From Streptomyces nitrosporeus (GTDB lineage: Bacteria > Actinomycetota > Actinomycetes > Streptomycetales > Streptomycetaceae): 64,000 bases of DNA. Location: NCBI RefSeq assembly GCF_008704555.1, contig NZ_CP023702.1, forward strand, positions 7,300,001-7,364,000, in the 5' to 3' direction. A program made the translations under genes and the position numbers. This document shows positions 8,372-16,704 of the stretch, piece after piece. The notes beneath the pieces were generated by a model, which did no database searches, was not told the origin of the DNA, and saw nothing but the letters and a program-made list of their open reading frames with translations. Position 1 is the stretch's first letter. Each line of letters starts with the position of its first letter.

Positions 8372-10006
8372 TCAGTCCCGGTGCAGCAGCGCCGTGAGCG
8401 CGTCGTACAGCACGGTCTCCGGGTCCTCCACCGCGCCCGGCGAACGCCAGGCCACGAAGGCGTCCGGACGCACCAGCACGGCGCCGTCCGCCCCCGTACC
8501 GTGCGCGGCGGCCCAGTCGCCCCCCTCCTCGGCCTCCAGGTCCGCCCCGGCGCCCGCCCCGACGGCGTAGGCGTCCAGCCGGATCCCCAGCCGCTCCGCG
8601 ACCCGTGACGCCGCCGCCCGCCACTCGGGGCGGTCCGCGTCGCAGAGCAGCACGAACGACCGCTCGTACAGATCCAGGGTCGAGACGCGCGTACCGGCCC
8701 GGCGCACCCACAGATGCGGTGCGCGGGTGCCGGGCTCGCCCGTCAGGCCCATGCGCTCCGGCACCACCGGACCGGCCGGACCGGCGCCCAGCACCGCGCC
8801 CCGCCCGTAGCGGTATCCCAGCGCCACCGTGAGCATGCCGCCCCGGGGACCGCCCGCCGGGCCCTCGGGGGCCGCGTAACCGGGGTGGCTGTGCTCCTGC
8901 GAGCGCGACGACGCCCGTGCGCTCGTGGCCCGTGCCACCGGCAGCCGTTCCGCCTCGTACGTCTCCAGAAGACCGGGACCCGCCTCCCCACGGACCACGG
9001 CGGCCAGCTTCCACGCCAGGTTGTGCGCGTCCTGGATCCCCGTGTTCGAGCCGAACGCCCCGGTCGGTGACATCTCGTGGGCCGCGTCACCCGCGAGGAA
9101 GACCCGTCCCGACCCGTACCGCTCGGCGACCCGCTCCGCCGCGTGCCACGGAGCCTTGCCGGTGATCTCCACGTCCAGGCCGGGCGCGCCGACCGCCTCC
9201 TGGATGTGCGCCACACACCGGTCGTCGGTGAAGTCCTCCATGGTCTCGCCCAGTTCGGGTTTCCACGGCGCGTGGAACACCCACCGCTCCACGTTGTCCA
9301 CCGGCAGCAGCGCCCCGTCGGCCTTCGGGTTCGTCAGGTAGCAGACGATGAACCGCCGATCACCGACCACCGACGCGAGACCGCGCGAGCGGAACGTGAT
9401 GCTCACGTTGTGGAACAGGTCGCCCGGACCGGTCTGCCCGATCCGCAGCTGCTCCCGGACCGGGCTGCGCGGCCCGTCGGCCGCCACCAGGTAGTCGGCG
9501 CGCACCGTGGTGTGCTCCCCGGTCTCCCGGTCCTTCACCACCGCCGTGACCCCGTCGGCGTCCTGCTCGAAACCGAGCATCTCCGCGGAGAAGCGCAGAT
9601 CACTGCCCAGGGCGCGGGCGTGGCCGACCAGAACGGGTTCCAGGTCGTTCTGGCTGCACAGGCACCAGCCGCTCGGGCTGAACCGCGCCAGGCCGCCGCC
9701 CGGGTCGATCTCCTTGAACAGCCAGTCCTGTTCGCCGCCGGTGAGCGACGGGGCCTGCAGGATGCCGTGATTGCCGGACAGCACCGACGCGGCGTCCCTG
9801 ATCAGCCGCTCCGCCCCCGCCGTACGGAAGATCTCCATCGTGCGGACGTTGTTGCCCCGCCCGCGCGGATGGGTCGAGGTGCCCGCGTGCTTCTCGACCA
9901 GGAGATGGCGGACACCGAGCCGGCTCAGGAAGACGGAGGCGGACAGGCCCACCAGGGAGCCGCCCACGATGAGGACCGGCACACGGTGGACGACGTTCTC
10001 GTTCAT
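8372..10006 (-). CDS. whiE ORFVIII: FAD-dependent aromatic polyketide hydroxylase (WhiE ORFVIII type)
   Basis: A 544-residue flavoprotein monooxygenase that would hydroxylate the polyketide made by the neighbouring cluster, using NAD(P)H and O2. The N-terminal Rossmann motif is VLIVGGSLVGLSASVFLSR. DYLVAADGPRSPVR carries the DG motif, and GRVFLAGDAAHEMSPTGAFG is the second FAD-binding (GD) motif. A short thioredoxin-like C-terminal domain follows, as in PheA/TcmG-type enzymes. The ATG at 10006 has a GGAG 7 nt upstream; an open frame extends further upstream but lacks a Rossmann fold. The gene diverges from whiE ORFI, as in known spore-pigment clusters, where this gene is driven from its own late, sporulation-specific promoter. 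Confidence 0.9.
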   Translation of the reverse strand: MNENVVHRVPVLIVGGSLVGLSASVFLSRLGVRHLLVEKHAGTSTHPRGRGNNVRTMEIFRTAGAERLIRDAASVLSGNHGILQAPSLTGGEQDWLFKEIDPGGGLARFSPSGWCLCSQNDLEPVLVGHARALGSDLRFSAEMLGFEQDADGVTAVVKDRETGEHTTVRADYLVAADGPRSPVREQLRIGQTGPGDLFHNVSITFRSRGLASVVGDRRFIVCYLTNPKADGALLPVDNVERWVFHAPWKPELGETMEDFTDDRCVAHIQEAVGAPGLDVEITGKAPWHAAERVAERYGSGRVFLAGDAAHEMSPTGAFGSNTGIQDAHNLAWKLAAVVRGEAGPGLLETYEAERLPVARATSARASSRSQEHSHPGYAAPEGPAGGPRGGMLTVALGYRYGRGAVLGAGPAGPVVPERMGLTGEPGTRAPHLWVRRAGTRVSTLDLYERSFVLLCDADRPEWRAAASRVAERLGIRLDAYAVGAGAGADLEAEEGGDWAAAHGTGADGAVLVRPDAFVAWRSPGAVEDPETVLYDALTALLHRD

Positions 10007-10270
10007 CAGCAGCTCCAGCTCGGACGCGGGACGGATGCAGTGTCCATGCCCTCGCGGAAAGGCTCCGGCCCACTCCTCACCTGAACGGTTCACAAATCTC
10101 GCGCCGTCCGTACCGGCGTTCCACGATCGGTCGCGGGAGCGATACACGGGATGCGCGGCGGGCACGCCGCATCAGCGGGGGAGGGACCCACTCCGCTTCC
10201 ACCGAAACCGACGGATGGCGCCGGGCCACCGGACGTGGTCACCGCAGCGTCCTCGAAGGAGAGCGAAAAG
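10007..10270. promoter_or_regulatory. Divergent promoter region of the spore-pigment cluster
   Basis: These 264 bases separate the divergent hydroxylase gene and the ORFI-VII operon. In the model cluster both transcripts start here and depend on sporulation regulators. I cannot pick out convincing -10/-35 boxes by eye. An AAGGAG ribosome binding site for ORFI lies near 10256. Confidence 0.5.
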
Positions 10271-11389
10271 ATGACAACCCTCTCGGAACGCATATCGCAG
10301 TCCGCCTTCGACGGATCGAGGCTCCGGGTCATACTCCTGCTGGACCTGCACGACGGCGCCCAGAACCAGTTCCTCGAGGCGTACGAGCACATGCGCAACC
10401 AGGTCGCCTCGATTCCCGGGCACATCAGCGACCAGCTCTGCCAGTCCATCGAGAACCCCTCGCAGTGGCTCATCACCAGCGAATGGGAGAGCGCGCCGCC
10501 CTTCCTCGCGTGGGTGAACAGCGAGGAGCACGTCGAGACGGTACAGCCCCTGCACAGCTGCGTACGCGACACCCGTTCGCTGCGGTTCAGCGTGCTGCGC
10601 GAGACGGGTGCCGCCTTCGAGAACGTCCCCGAACCCCTCAAGGGCCGCCTCCAGTCCGCTCCCCGTCTGGGCGACGGCGTCGTACGCCACGCCCTCACCT
10701 TCACGGTGAAGCCGGGCACGGAGGACATCGTCGCGAAGATCCTCGCCGACTACGACTCCCCGCAGGCGCGCGTCGACGAGAACACCCGGCTGCGCCGTAC
10801 CTCGCTCTTCATGCACGGCAACCGGGTGGTGCGCGCGGTGGAGGTCGAGGGCGACCTGATGGCCGCGCTGCGGCACGTCTCACGCCAGCCCGAGGTCAGG
10901 GCCGTCGAGGAGGCCATCAACCCCTACCTCGAACAGGACCGCGACCTCGCCGACCCCGACTCCGCCCGGATGTTCTTCACCCGGGCCGCCCTGCCGACCG
11001 TCCATCACGTCAAGGCGGGCCGGCACACGGCGGAGGAGCTCGAGCGGCACGCGCTGTTCTACCAGGCCAAGGAGGGCTGCGGCATGGCACTGGCACGACT
11101 GCTCGCCGGCCAGGACGAGGAGGCGGCAGAGGACATCGCCGGCCCCATCGAGAGCAGCACCATCTTCCAGCGGGACGACGTGGTGGTCCGCCTGCTCGAG
11201 GTGAGCGGCCCCCTCGACGCGCAGCCCGCCCAGGCACTCGGCATCGGCGGCGCCCGCAAGGCGGCCGTGTTCGGCCGGCTCCTCGAAGGCGGCGCCAACG
11301 GCCTGCCGACGACCGACCCCGAAGCCGCGCGCTTCCTCTCGCAGGCCGAGATGACCCTCGTCACGGACCGGCAGGCCCCCGATTCCTGA
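10271..11389 (+). CDS. whiE ORFI: Spore-pigment protein WhiE ORFI type (SchA/CurD family)
   Basis: A 372-residue protein that opens the spore-pigment operon. It matches the WhiE ORFI family in position and character: an N-terminal antibiotic-biosynthesis-monooxygenase-like segment (EAYEHMRNQVASIPGHISDQ, with WLITSEWES) and later conserved stretches such as LFYQAKEGCGMALARLL. The biochemical role in spore-pigment formation is not established. The ATG at 10271 has AAGGAG about 10 nt upstream. It is followed by the cupin gene after a 74-bp gap, so it should be part of the same transcript. I am confident of the family, less of any enzymatic activity. Confidence 0.88.
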   Translation: MTTLSERISQSAFDGSRLRVILLLDLHDGAQNQFLEAYEHMRNQVASIPGHISDQLCQSIENPSQWLITSEWESAPPFLAWVNSEEHVETVQPLHSCVRDTRSLRFSVLRETGAAFENVPEPLKGRLQSAPRLGDGVVRHALTFTVKPGTEDIVAKILADYDSPQARVDENTRLRRTSLFMHGNRVVRAVEVEGDLMAALRHVSRQPEVRAVEEAINPYLEQDRDLADPDSARMFFTRAALPTVHHVKAGRHTAEELERHALFYQAKEGCGMALARLLAGQDEEAAEDIAGPIESSTIFQRDDVVVRLLEVSGPLDAQPAQALGIGGARKAAVFGRLLEGGANGLPTTDPEAARFLSQAEMTLVTDRQAPDS

Positions 11390-11463
11390 AACCCCGGCAG
11401 CCGGGCACCGGCCCGCGCCGCCGTCACCCGAACAACGCGCAACGCGCCCGGAGGAGAGCAGTC

Positions 11464-11904
11464 ATGACCACGCACCGGCCTCGCATCGTGGACCTCAGCG
11501 AGACGCAGCCCAACCGCAGGCGCGGAGGAGATCTGCGCGCCATGCTCACACCCACCGCCGTGGGAGCGACCAGCGGCTTCATGGGGCTGGCCATCGTCCG
11601 CCCCGGTGAGCGCATCGGCGAGCACTACCACCCGTACTCCGAGGAGTTCGTGTACGTGGTGCAGGGCCTCCTCGAGGTCGACCTGGACGGCGAACCCCAC
11701 GCCATGCGGCCCGACCAGGGCCTCCTCATCCCGCCGCACGTACGCCACCGCTTCCGCAACGTCGGCGACGAGGAGGCGCGCATGGTCTTCCACCTCGGCC
11801 CGCTCGCCCCGCGCCCCGAACTCGGACACGTGGACACCGAGATCACCGACACGGCGGTGGCCGAGCGCGGCGCGCCGCCAGAACGGACGGGGGCCGCGTC
11901 ATGA
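11464..11904 (+). CDS. whiE ORFII: Cupin-domain spore-pigment protein (WhiE ORFII type)
   Basis: A 146-residue single-domain cupin. The metal-binding motifs are visible: ERIGEHYHPYSEEFVYVVQG (motif 1, with two His and a Glu) and PPHVRHRFRNVGDE (motif 2, with a His). WhiE ORFII-type cupins accompany many spore-pigment and angucycline clusters and are thought to help polyketide cyclisation or modification; the reaction is not proven. A GGAGGAG precedes the ATG. Its stop codon overlaps the KS-alpha start by 4 bp (ATGA), showing translational coupling. Confidence 0.9.
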   Translation: MTTHRPRIVDLSETQPNRRRGGDLRAMLTPTAVGATSGFMGLAIVRPGERIGEHYHPYSEEFVYVVQGLLEVDLDGEPHAMRPDQGLLIPPHVRHRFRNVGDEEARMVFHLGPLAPRPELGHVDTEITDTAVAERGAPPERTGAAS

Positions 11905-13169
11905 CCCGGCGTGTCGCCGTCACCGGAGTCGGTGTGGTCGCGCCGGGAGGCATCGGCGCCCCGGCTTTCTGGGACCTGCTGTCGAACGGCCGCACCGCGA
12001 CACGAGGCATCACCCTGTTCGACCCGGCGCCCTTCCGCTCCCGGATCGCGGCCGAGGTCGACTTCGACCCCGTCGCGCACGGCCTGGACGACGGCCTGAT
12101 CGCACGCTCCGACCGGTACATCCAGTTCGCCCTGGTGGCCGCGAGGGAAGCGCTCCAGGACGCCGGCCTGGACCCGGAGAGGGAAGACCCCTGGCGCGTC
12201 GGCGTCTCCCTCGGCACCGCGGTCGGCGGCACCACCCGGCTCGAACACGACTACGTCGCGGTCAGCGGGAGCGGAGCACGCTGGGACGTCGACCACCGGC
12301 CGGCCGGCGCCCATCTGGAACGCGCCTTCTCGCCCAGCACCCTCGCCTCGGCCGTCGCCGAAGAGGTCGGGGCGCACGGCCCGGTCCAGACCGTCTCCAC
12401 CGGCTGCACCTCCGGTCTGGACGCGATCGGCTACGCCTTCCACTCCATCGAGGAGGGCCGCGTCGACGTCTGCGTCGCCGGAGCCTCCGACACGCCGATC
12501 ACCCCCATCACCGTCGCCTGCTTCGACGCCATCAAGGCGACCTCCGCCAACAACGACGACCCGGAACACGCCTCCAGGCCCTTCGACGCCCGCCGCGACG
12601 GGTTCGTCATGGGCGAGGGCGGAGCCGTCCTGGTCCTCGAGGAGCTGGAGCACGCGCGGGCCCGCGGGGCGACCGTCTACTGCGAGATATCGGGCTACGC
12701 CACCTTCGGCAACGCCTACCACATGACCGGGCTCACCAGCGAGGGCCTGGAGATGGCCGAGGCCATCAACACGGCTCTGGCGCACTCCCGGACCGACCCC
12801 TCGCAGGTCGACTACGTCAACGCGCACGGCTCGGGCACCAAGCAGAACGACCGGCACGAGACCGCGGCCGTGAAGCGGGCCCTGGGGCAGCACGCGTACA
12901 AGGTGCCGATGAGCTCCATCAAATCCATGGTGGGGCACTCGCTCGGAGCGATCGGCGCCATCGAGATCGCCGCGTGCGTCCTGGCGCTCCGGCACCAGAC
13001 CGTGCCCCCCACGGCCAACTACGAGACCGCCGACCCCGAGTGCGACCTCGACTACGTACCACGCACCGCACGGCCGCTCAAGCTGCGCAGCGTGCTCTCG
13101 GTCGGCAGCGGCTTCGGCGGGTTCCAGTCCGCCGTGGCCCTGACCCGAACAGGCGGGAGGACTCCATGA
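11901..13169 (+). CDS. whiE ORFIII: Spore-pigment ketosynthase alpha (type II minimal PKS)
   Basis: A 422-residue beta-ketoacyl synthase that, with the KS-beta subunit and the ACP, extends malonyl units into a poly-beta-ketone chain. The catalytic triad is intact: Cys in VSTGCTSGLDAIG, His in VNAHGSGTKQNDRHE and His in SMVGHSLGAIGAIE. Length and motifs are standard for KS-alpha. The start overlaps the cupin gene stop and its own stop overlaps the KS-beta start, so the minimal PKS is translated as a coupled unit. The gene set identifies the product as a grey or green spore pigment rather than an antibiotic. Confidence 0.95.
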   Translation: MTRRVAVTGVGVVAPGGIGAPAFWDLLSNGRTATRGITLFDPAPFRSRIAAEVDFDPVAHGLDDGLIARSDRYIQFALVAAREALQDAGLDPEREDPWRVGVSLGTAVGGTTRLEHDYVAVSGSGARWDVDHRPAGAHLERAFSPSTLASAVAEEVGAHGPVQTVSTGCTSGLDAIGYAFHSIEEGRVDVCVAGASDTPITPITVACFDAIKATSANNDDPEHASRPFDARRDGFVMGEGGAVLVLEELEHARARGATVYCEISGYATFGNAYHMTGLTSEGLEMAEAINTALAHSRTDPSQVDYVNAHGSGTKQNDRHETAAVKRALGQHAYKVPMSSIKSMVGHSLGAIGAIEIAACVLALRHQTVPPTANYETADPECDLDYVPRTARPLKLRSVLSVGSGFGGFQSAVALTRTGGRTP

Positions 13170-14416
13170 GCACCTCGGCACGCCGGAGGTCCGTCATCAC
13201 GGGGATCGGCGTCGTCGCCCCCAACGGGACCGGCGCCGGCGCCTTCTGGAAGCAGACCCAGGAAGGCGTCAGCGTCCTCGACCGGGTCTCCCGCGAAGGC
13301 TGCGAGAACCTGCCTCTGCGGGTCGCGGGCGAGGTCAGGGACTTCGACCCGGTCACCGCCGTCGAGGAAAGGTTCCTCGTCCAGACCGACCGGTTCACCC
13401 ACTACGCGATGGCCGCCGCCGACCTCGCCCTCGACGACGCGCGGCTGGGCCGCGCCGACTACGAGGACGCCCCCTTCAAAGTGGGCGTGGTCACCGCCGC
13501 CGGGTCCGGCGGCGGTGAGTTCGGGCAGCGCGAGCTCCAGCGGCTGTGGGGGCAGGGACCCAAGTTCGTCGGCCCCTACCAGTCCATCGCCTGGTTCTAC
13601 GCCGCCAGCACCGGCCAGATCTCCATCCGCGGCGGTTTCAAGGGCCCCTGCGCCGTCGTGGCCAGCGACGAGGCGGGCGGCCTGGACGCCCTCATGCACG
13701 CCGCGCGCTCGGTCCGGGGCGGCACGGACGCGGTCGTCGTCGGCGCCGCCGAAGCGCCGCTGGCACCGTACTCCGTCGTCTGCCAGCTCGGCTACGACGA
13801 CCTCAGCGTCTGCGACGACCCGGCCCGCGCCTACCGGCCGTTCACCGCGGACGCCTGCGGGTTCGTGCCTGCCGAGGGCGGCGCCATGCTGGTGGTCGAG
13901 GAGGCGTCGGCGGCGCGGGCCCGCGGCGCCCGGGCCCGCGCCGAACTCGCCGGACACGCCGCCACCTTCACCGGAGCGGGCCGGTGGGAACAGTCCCGGG
14001 AGGGACTCGCCCACGCCGTCGAGGGGGCTCTGCGCGAGGCCGGCTGCGCTCCCGAGGAGATCGACGTCGTCTTCGCCGACGCCCTCGGGGTCCCCGCCGC
14101 GGACCGGGCCGAGGCACTGGCCCTCGCCGACGCGCTCGGCCCGCACGGGCGCCGCGTACCCGTGACGGCGCCCAAGGCCGGCATCGGCCGTGCCTACTGC
14201 GGAGCGCCCGTCCTGGACGTCTCCGCGGCCGTGCTCGCCATGGAACACGGCCTCGTCCCGCCGACCCCCAACGTCTTCGAGGTGTGCCACGACCTCGACG
14301 TGGTCACCGGCCGTCCGCGCCCCGCCCGGCTCCGCACGGCACTGGTGCTCAGCCGGGGCCTCATGGGCTCGAACTCGGCCCTGGTGCTGCGGCACCCCAA
14401 CGACACCACTGAGTGA
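13166..14416 (+). CDS. whiE ORFIV: Spore-pigment ketosynthase beta / chain length factor
   Basis: A 416-residue partner of KS-alpha that sets the polyketide chain length. It has the ketosynthase fold but lacks the active-site cysteine: the position corresponding to STGCTSGLDA in KS-alpha reads ASDEAGGLDA. The aligned residue is therefore Glu (or Asp), whereas most chain length factors have Gln. The C-terminal catalytic histidines are also changed (ADALGVPAAD, KAGIGRAYCGA). It starts at an ATG overlapping the KS-alpha stop, with GGGAGG upstream. WhiE-type systems build a 24-carbon chain; whether that holds here is inference. Confidence 0.93.
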   Translation: MSTSARRRSVITGIGVVAPNGTGAGAFWKQTQEGVSVLDRVSREGCENLPLRVAGEVRDFDPVTAVEERFLVQTDRFTHYAMAAADLALDDARLGRADYEDAPFKVGVVTAAGSGGGEFGQRELQRLWGQGPKFVGPYQSIAWFYAASTGQISIRGGFKGPCAVVASDEAGGLDALMHAARSVRGGTDAVVVGAAEAPLAPYSVVCQLGYDDLSVCDDPARAYRPFTADACGFVPAEGGAMLVVEEASAARARGARARAELAGHAATFTGAGRWEQSREGLAHAVEGALREAGCAPEEIDVVFADALGVPAADRAEALALADALGPHGRRVPVTAPKAGIGRAYCGAPVLDVSAAVLAMEHGLVPPTPNVFEVCHDLDVVTGRPRPARLRTALVLSRGLMGSNSALVLRHPNDTTE

Positions 14417-14431
14417 CAAGGAGCGATCCCC

Positions 14432-14686
14432 GTGTCCGACCGACTGACGTACGAAGAGCTCGCAGGACTCATGAAGAGCGGCGCGGGTCTCACCGTCGAC
14501 CCCGCGCAGATGGAGAGCCGTCCCGGCTCCGCGTTCGAAGAGTACGGCCTCGACTCGCTCGGCCTGCTCGGCATCGTCGCCGCCCTCGAGAACCGCTACG
14601 GCCGCCCGCTGCCGGCCGACGCCGACCGGTGCAGGACGCCCGGAGAGTTCCTCGACCTCGTGAACACCACCCTGACAGGAGTCTGA
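14432..14686 (+). CDS. whiE ORFV: Spore-pigment acyl carrier protein
   Basis: An 84-residue acyl carrier protein that holds the growing chain on a phosphopantetheine arm. The attachment serine lies in EYGLDSLGLLG. It starts with GTG preceded by AAGGAG and lies 15 bp after the KS-beta stop. The following cyclase gene starts only 1 bp after its stop, consistent with one operon. Confidence 0.95.
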   Translation: MSDRLTYEELAGLMKSGAGLTVDPAQMESRPGSAFEEYGLDSLGLLGIVAALENRYGRPLPADADRCRTPGEFLDLVNTTLTGV

Positions 14687-14687
14687 C

Positions 14688-15167
14688 GTGTCCGGACACA
14701 CCGAGAACGAGATCACCATCGCCGCCCCCCTGGACCTGGTCTGGGACATGACGAACGATCTCGAGAACTGGCCCCGGCTGTTCAGCGAGTACGCCTCCGT
14801 CGAGGTGATCGAGCGGGAGGGCGAGACGACCACCTTCCGGCTCACCATGCACCCCGACGACAACGGCAAGGTCTGGAGCTGGGTCTCCGAGCGCACCACG
14901 GACCGCGCCGGACGCACTGTCCGCGCCCACAGGGTCGAGACCGGGCCGTTCCAGCACATGGACATCCGCTGGGAGTACTCGGAGGTCCCCGGAGGCACCC
15001 GGATGCGCTGGCGGCAGGACTTCGCGATGCGCCCCGACGCCCCGGTCGACGACGAGTGGATGACCGACAACATCAACCGCAACTCCCGCGTCCAGCTGGA
15101 ACTCATCCGCGACAAGATCGAGCAGCGCGACCGGGAACGGCGGTCCGCCTCGGTCCCGGTCAACTGA
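14688..15167 (+). CDS. whiE ORFVI: Spore-pigment polyketide cyclase/aromatase (WhiE ORFVI type)
   Basis: A 159-residue single-domain START/SRPBCC protein of the TcmN/WhiE aromatase-cyclase family. These fold and aromatise the first ring of the nascent poly-beta-ketone in a helix-grip pocket. Typical features are ENEITIAAPLDLVWDMTND at the N-terminus and the aromatic-rich core IRWEYSEVPGGTRMRWRQDF. The GTG start is placed 1 bp after the ACP stop. As in other spore-pigment clusters only one such domain is present. Confidence 0.92.
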   Translation: MSGHTENEITIAAPLDLVWDMTNDLENWPRLFSEYASVEVIEREGETTTFRLTMHPDDNGKVWSWVSERTTDRAGRTVRAHRVETGPFQHMDIRWEYSEVPGGTRMRWRQDFAMRPDAPVDDEWMTDNINRNSRVQLELIRDKIEQRDRERRSASVPVN

Positions 15168-15185
15168 GGACCGAAAGGCAGCCAG

Positions 15186-15518
15186 ATGCATCACGCACTG
15201 ATCGTCGCCCGGATGGCCCCCGACTCCGCACCGGACATCGCCGAGCTCTTCGCCGCGTCGGACGACACCGAACTCCCGCACCTGGTGGGGGTCAACAGGC
15301 GGACGCTGTTCCAGTTCGGGGACGTGTACCTGCACCTGATCGAATCCGACAGGCCCCCGGGCCCGGAGATCGCGAAGGTGACCGGACATCCGGAGTTCAA
15401 GGCCATCAGCGACCGGCTGACCGCCTTCGTCAGCCCGTACGACCCGCAGACCTGGCGCGGTCCCAAGGACGCGATGGCGCAGCAGTTCTACCGGTGGCAG
15501 CGCGACGGATCCGCCTGA
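15186..15518 (+). CDS. whiE ORFVII: Second polyketide cyclase, TcmI-like (WhiE ORFVII type)
   Basis: A 110-residue small protein of the TcmI/SRPBCC-unrelated ferredoxin-like cyclase family. Features are HHALIVARMAPDSAPDIAEL at the N-terminus and GVNRRTLFQFGDVYLHLIE in the middle. Such proteins catalyse late-ring cyclisation of aromatic polyketides. It is the last gene of the operon, 18 bp after ORFVI, with GAAAGGCAGCC before the ATG. A strong terminator follows 12 bp after the stop. Confidence 0.9.
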   Translation: MHHALIVARMAPDSAPDIAELFAASDDTELPHLVGVNRRTLFQFGDVYLHLIESDRPPGPEIAKVTGHPEFKAISDRLTAFVSPYDPQTWRGPKDAMAQQFYRWQRDGSA

Positions 15519-15530
15519 CCCACCGGCGAC

Positions 15531-15566
15531 CGCCCCGGCCCGGCACCCGAGTGCCGGGCCGGGGCG
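15531..15566. terminator. Perfect 16-bp hairpin terminator of the spore-pigment operon
   Basis: CGCCCCGGCCCGGCAC and its exact reverse complement flank a 4-nt loop (CCGA). It lies between the converging ends of the cyclase gene and the O-methyltransferase gene and should serve both. Confidence 0.85.
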
Positions 15567-15590
15567 GTCCGGCACCCGGGGGGAGCCGGA

Positions 15591-16670
15591 TCAGCCCGGC
15601 ACCACGCATTCGAACGCGTGGAGGTAGGCGTTGACCGGGCGGACCTCGCGGATCTTCAGGCCGGCGTCGGAGATCCGCGTGACCAGACTCTCCCTGGTGT
15701 GCTTCGCACCCCCGACGTTGAGCAGGAGCAGCAGGTCCATCGCGGTCGTGAACCGCATCGAGGGGGTGTCGTCGACGAGGTTCTCGATGACCACCACCCG
15801 GGCGCCGGGACGCGCCGCCGCGACCACGTTGCGCAGCGTCCGGCGGGTGCTCCCGTCGTCCCACTCGAGGATGTTCTTGATGATGTAGAGGTCGGCCTCG
15901 AAGGGGATCTCCTCACGGCAGTCGCCGGGCACGATCCTCGCCCGGCCGGCCAGCGGGCCGTCGTCGCGCAGCCGGGCGTCCGCCCCGGCCACCACCCCGG
16001 GCAGGTCGAGCAGGGTGCCGTGCACCGCGGGGTGCTTCTCCAGCAGACTCGCCAGCACATGGCCCTGGCCCCCGCCGATGTCGGCCACCGAGGAGACCCC
16101 GGTGAGGTCGAGCAGATCGGCGACGTCCCGGGCGGACTGCACGCTGGACGTCGTCATGGCGCGGTTGAACACCTGGGCGGACTCGCCGGCGTCCTGGTGG
16201 AGGTAGTCGAAGAAGCCCTTGCCGAACGTCTCGGGGAAGACACTCGCCCCGGAGCGCACCGCGTCGTCGAGCCGCGGCCAGACCTCCCACGTCCACGGCT
16301 CGGTGCACCACAGGCAGATGTAGCGCAGGCTGTGCGGATCGTCCTCGCGCAGCAGCCGGGACATCTCCGTGTGGGCGAACGTGCCGTCCTCGGTCTCGGC
16401 GAAGACGCCGTAGCAGCTCAGCGCGCGCAGCAGCCGCCGCAGCGGGGCCGGCTCCGCCTTCACCGCCCGGGCGAGCTCCTCGGCCGTGGCCGGTGACTCA
16501 CCGAGCGCGTCGGCCACTCCCAGCCCGGCCGCGGCGCGGAGCGCGGCGGCACGGGCCGCTCCGAACGCCAGTTCCCTCAGCTGCATGGCCGGAGGGGGAG
16601 AGGCGGGAGCGGAGGAGACGGGGGCGGCGGCGAGGGGGGTGGTCTCGGGGGTGGGACTCAGGGTGGTCAT
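15591..16670 (-). CDS. SAM-dependent O-methyltransferase (polyketide/hydroxyneurosporene type)
   Basis: A 359-residue methyltransferase with an N-terminal winged-helix dimerisation domain (about 30-110) and a C-terminal Rossmann domain. The SAM-binding loop is VADIGGGQGHVLASLL, DLYIIKNILEWDD carries the motif that normally includes the catalytic base region, and PGARVVVIENLVDD is motif III. The closest functional group is DnrK/TcmO-like aromatic polyketide O-methyltransferases. It converges on the spore-pigment operon across a shared terminator and could methylate the pigment; that is inference, because the model cluster has no such gene. The ATG at 16670 was chosen over a longer upstream frame that shows no domain. 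Confidence 0.88.
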   Translation of the reverse strand: MTTLSPTPETTPLAAAPVSSAPASPPPAMQLRELAFGAARAAALRAAAGLGVADALGESPATAEELARAVKAEPAPLRRLLRALSCYGVFAETEDGTFAHTEMSRLLREDDPHSLRYICLWCTEPWTWEVWPRLDDAVRSGASVFPETFGKGFFDYLHQDAGESAQVFNRAMTTSSVQSARDVADLLDLTGVSSVADIGGGQGHVLASLLEKHPAVHGTLLDLPGVVAGADARLRDDGPLAGRARIVPGDCREEIPFEADLYIIKNILEWDDGSTRRTLRNVVAAARPGARVVVIENLVDDTPSMRFTTAMDLLLLLNVGGAKHTRESLVTRISDAGLKIREVRPVNAYLHAFECVVPG

Positions 16671-16704
16671 ACCGACTCGATTCTGCCGACGCGGCGGCCG
16701 GCCG

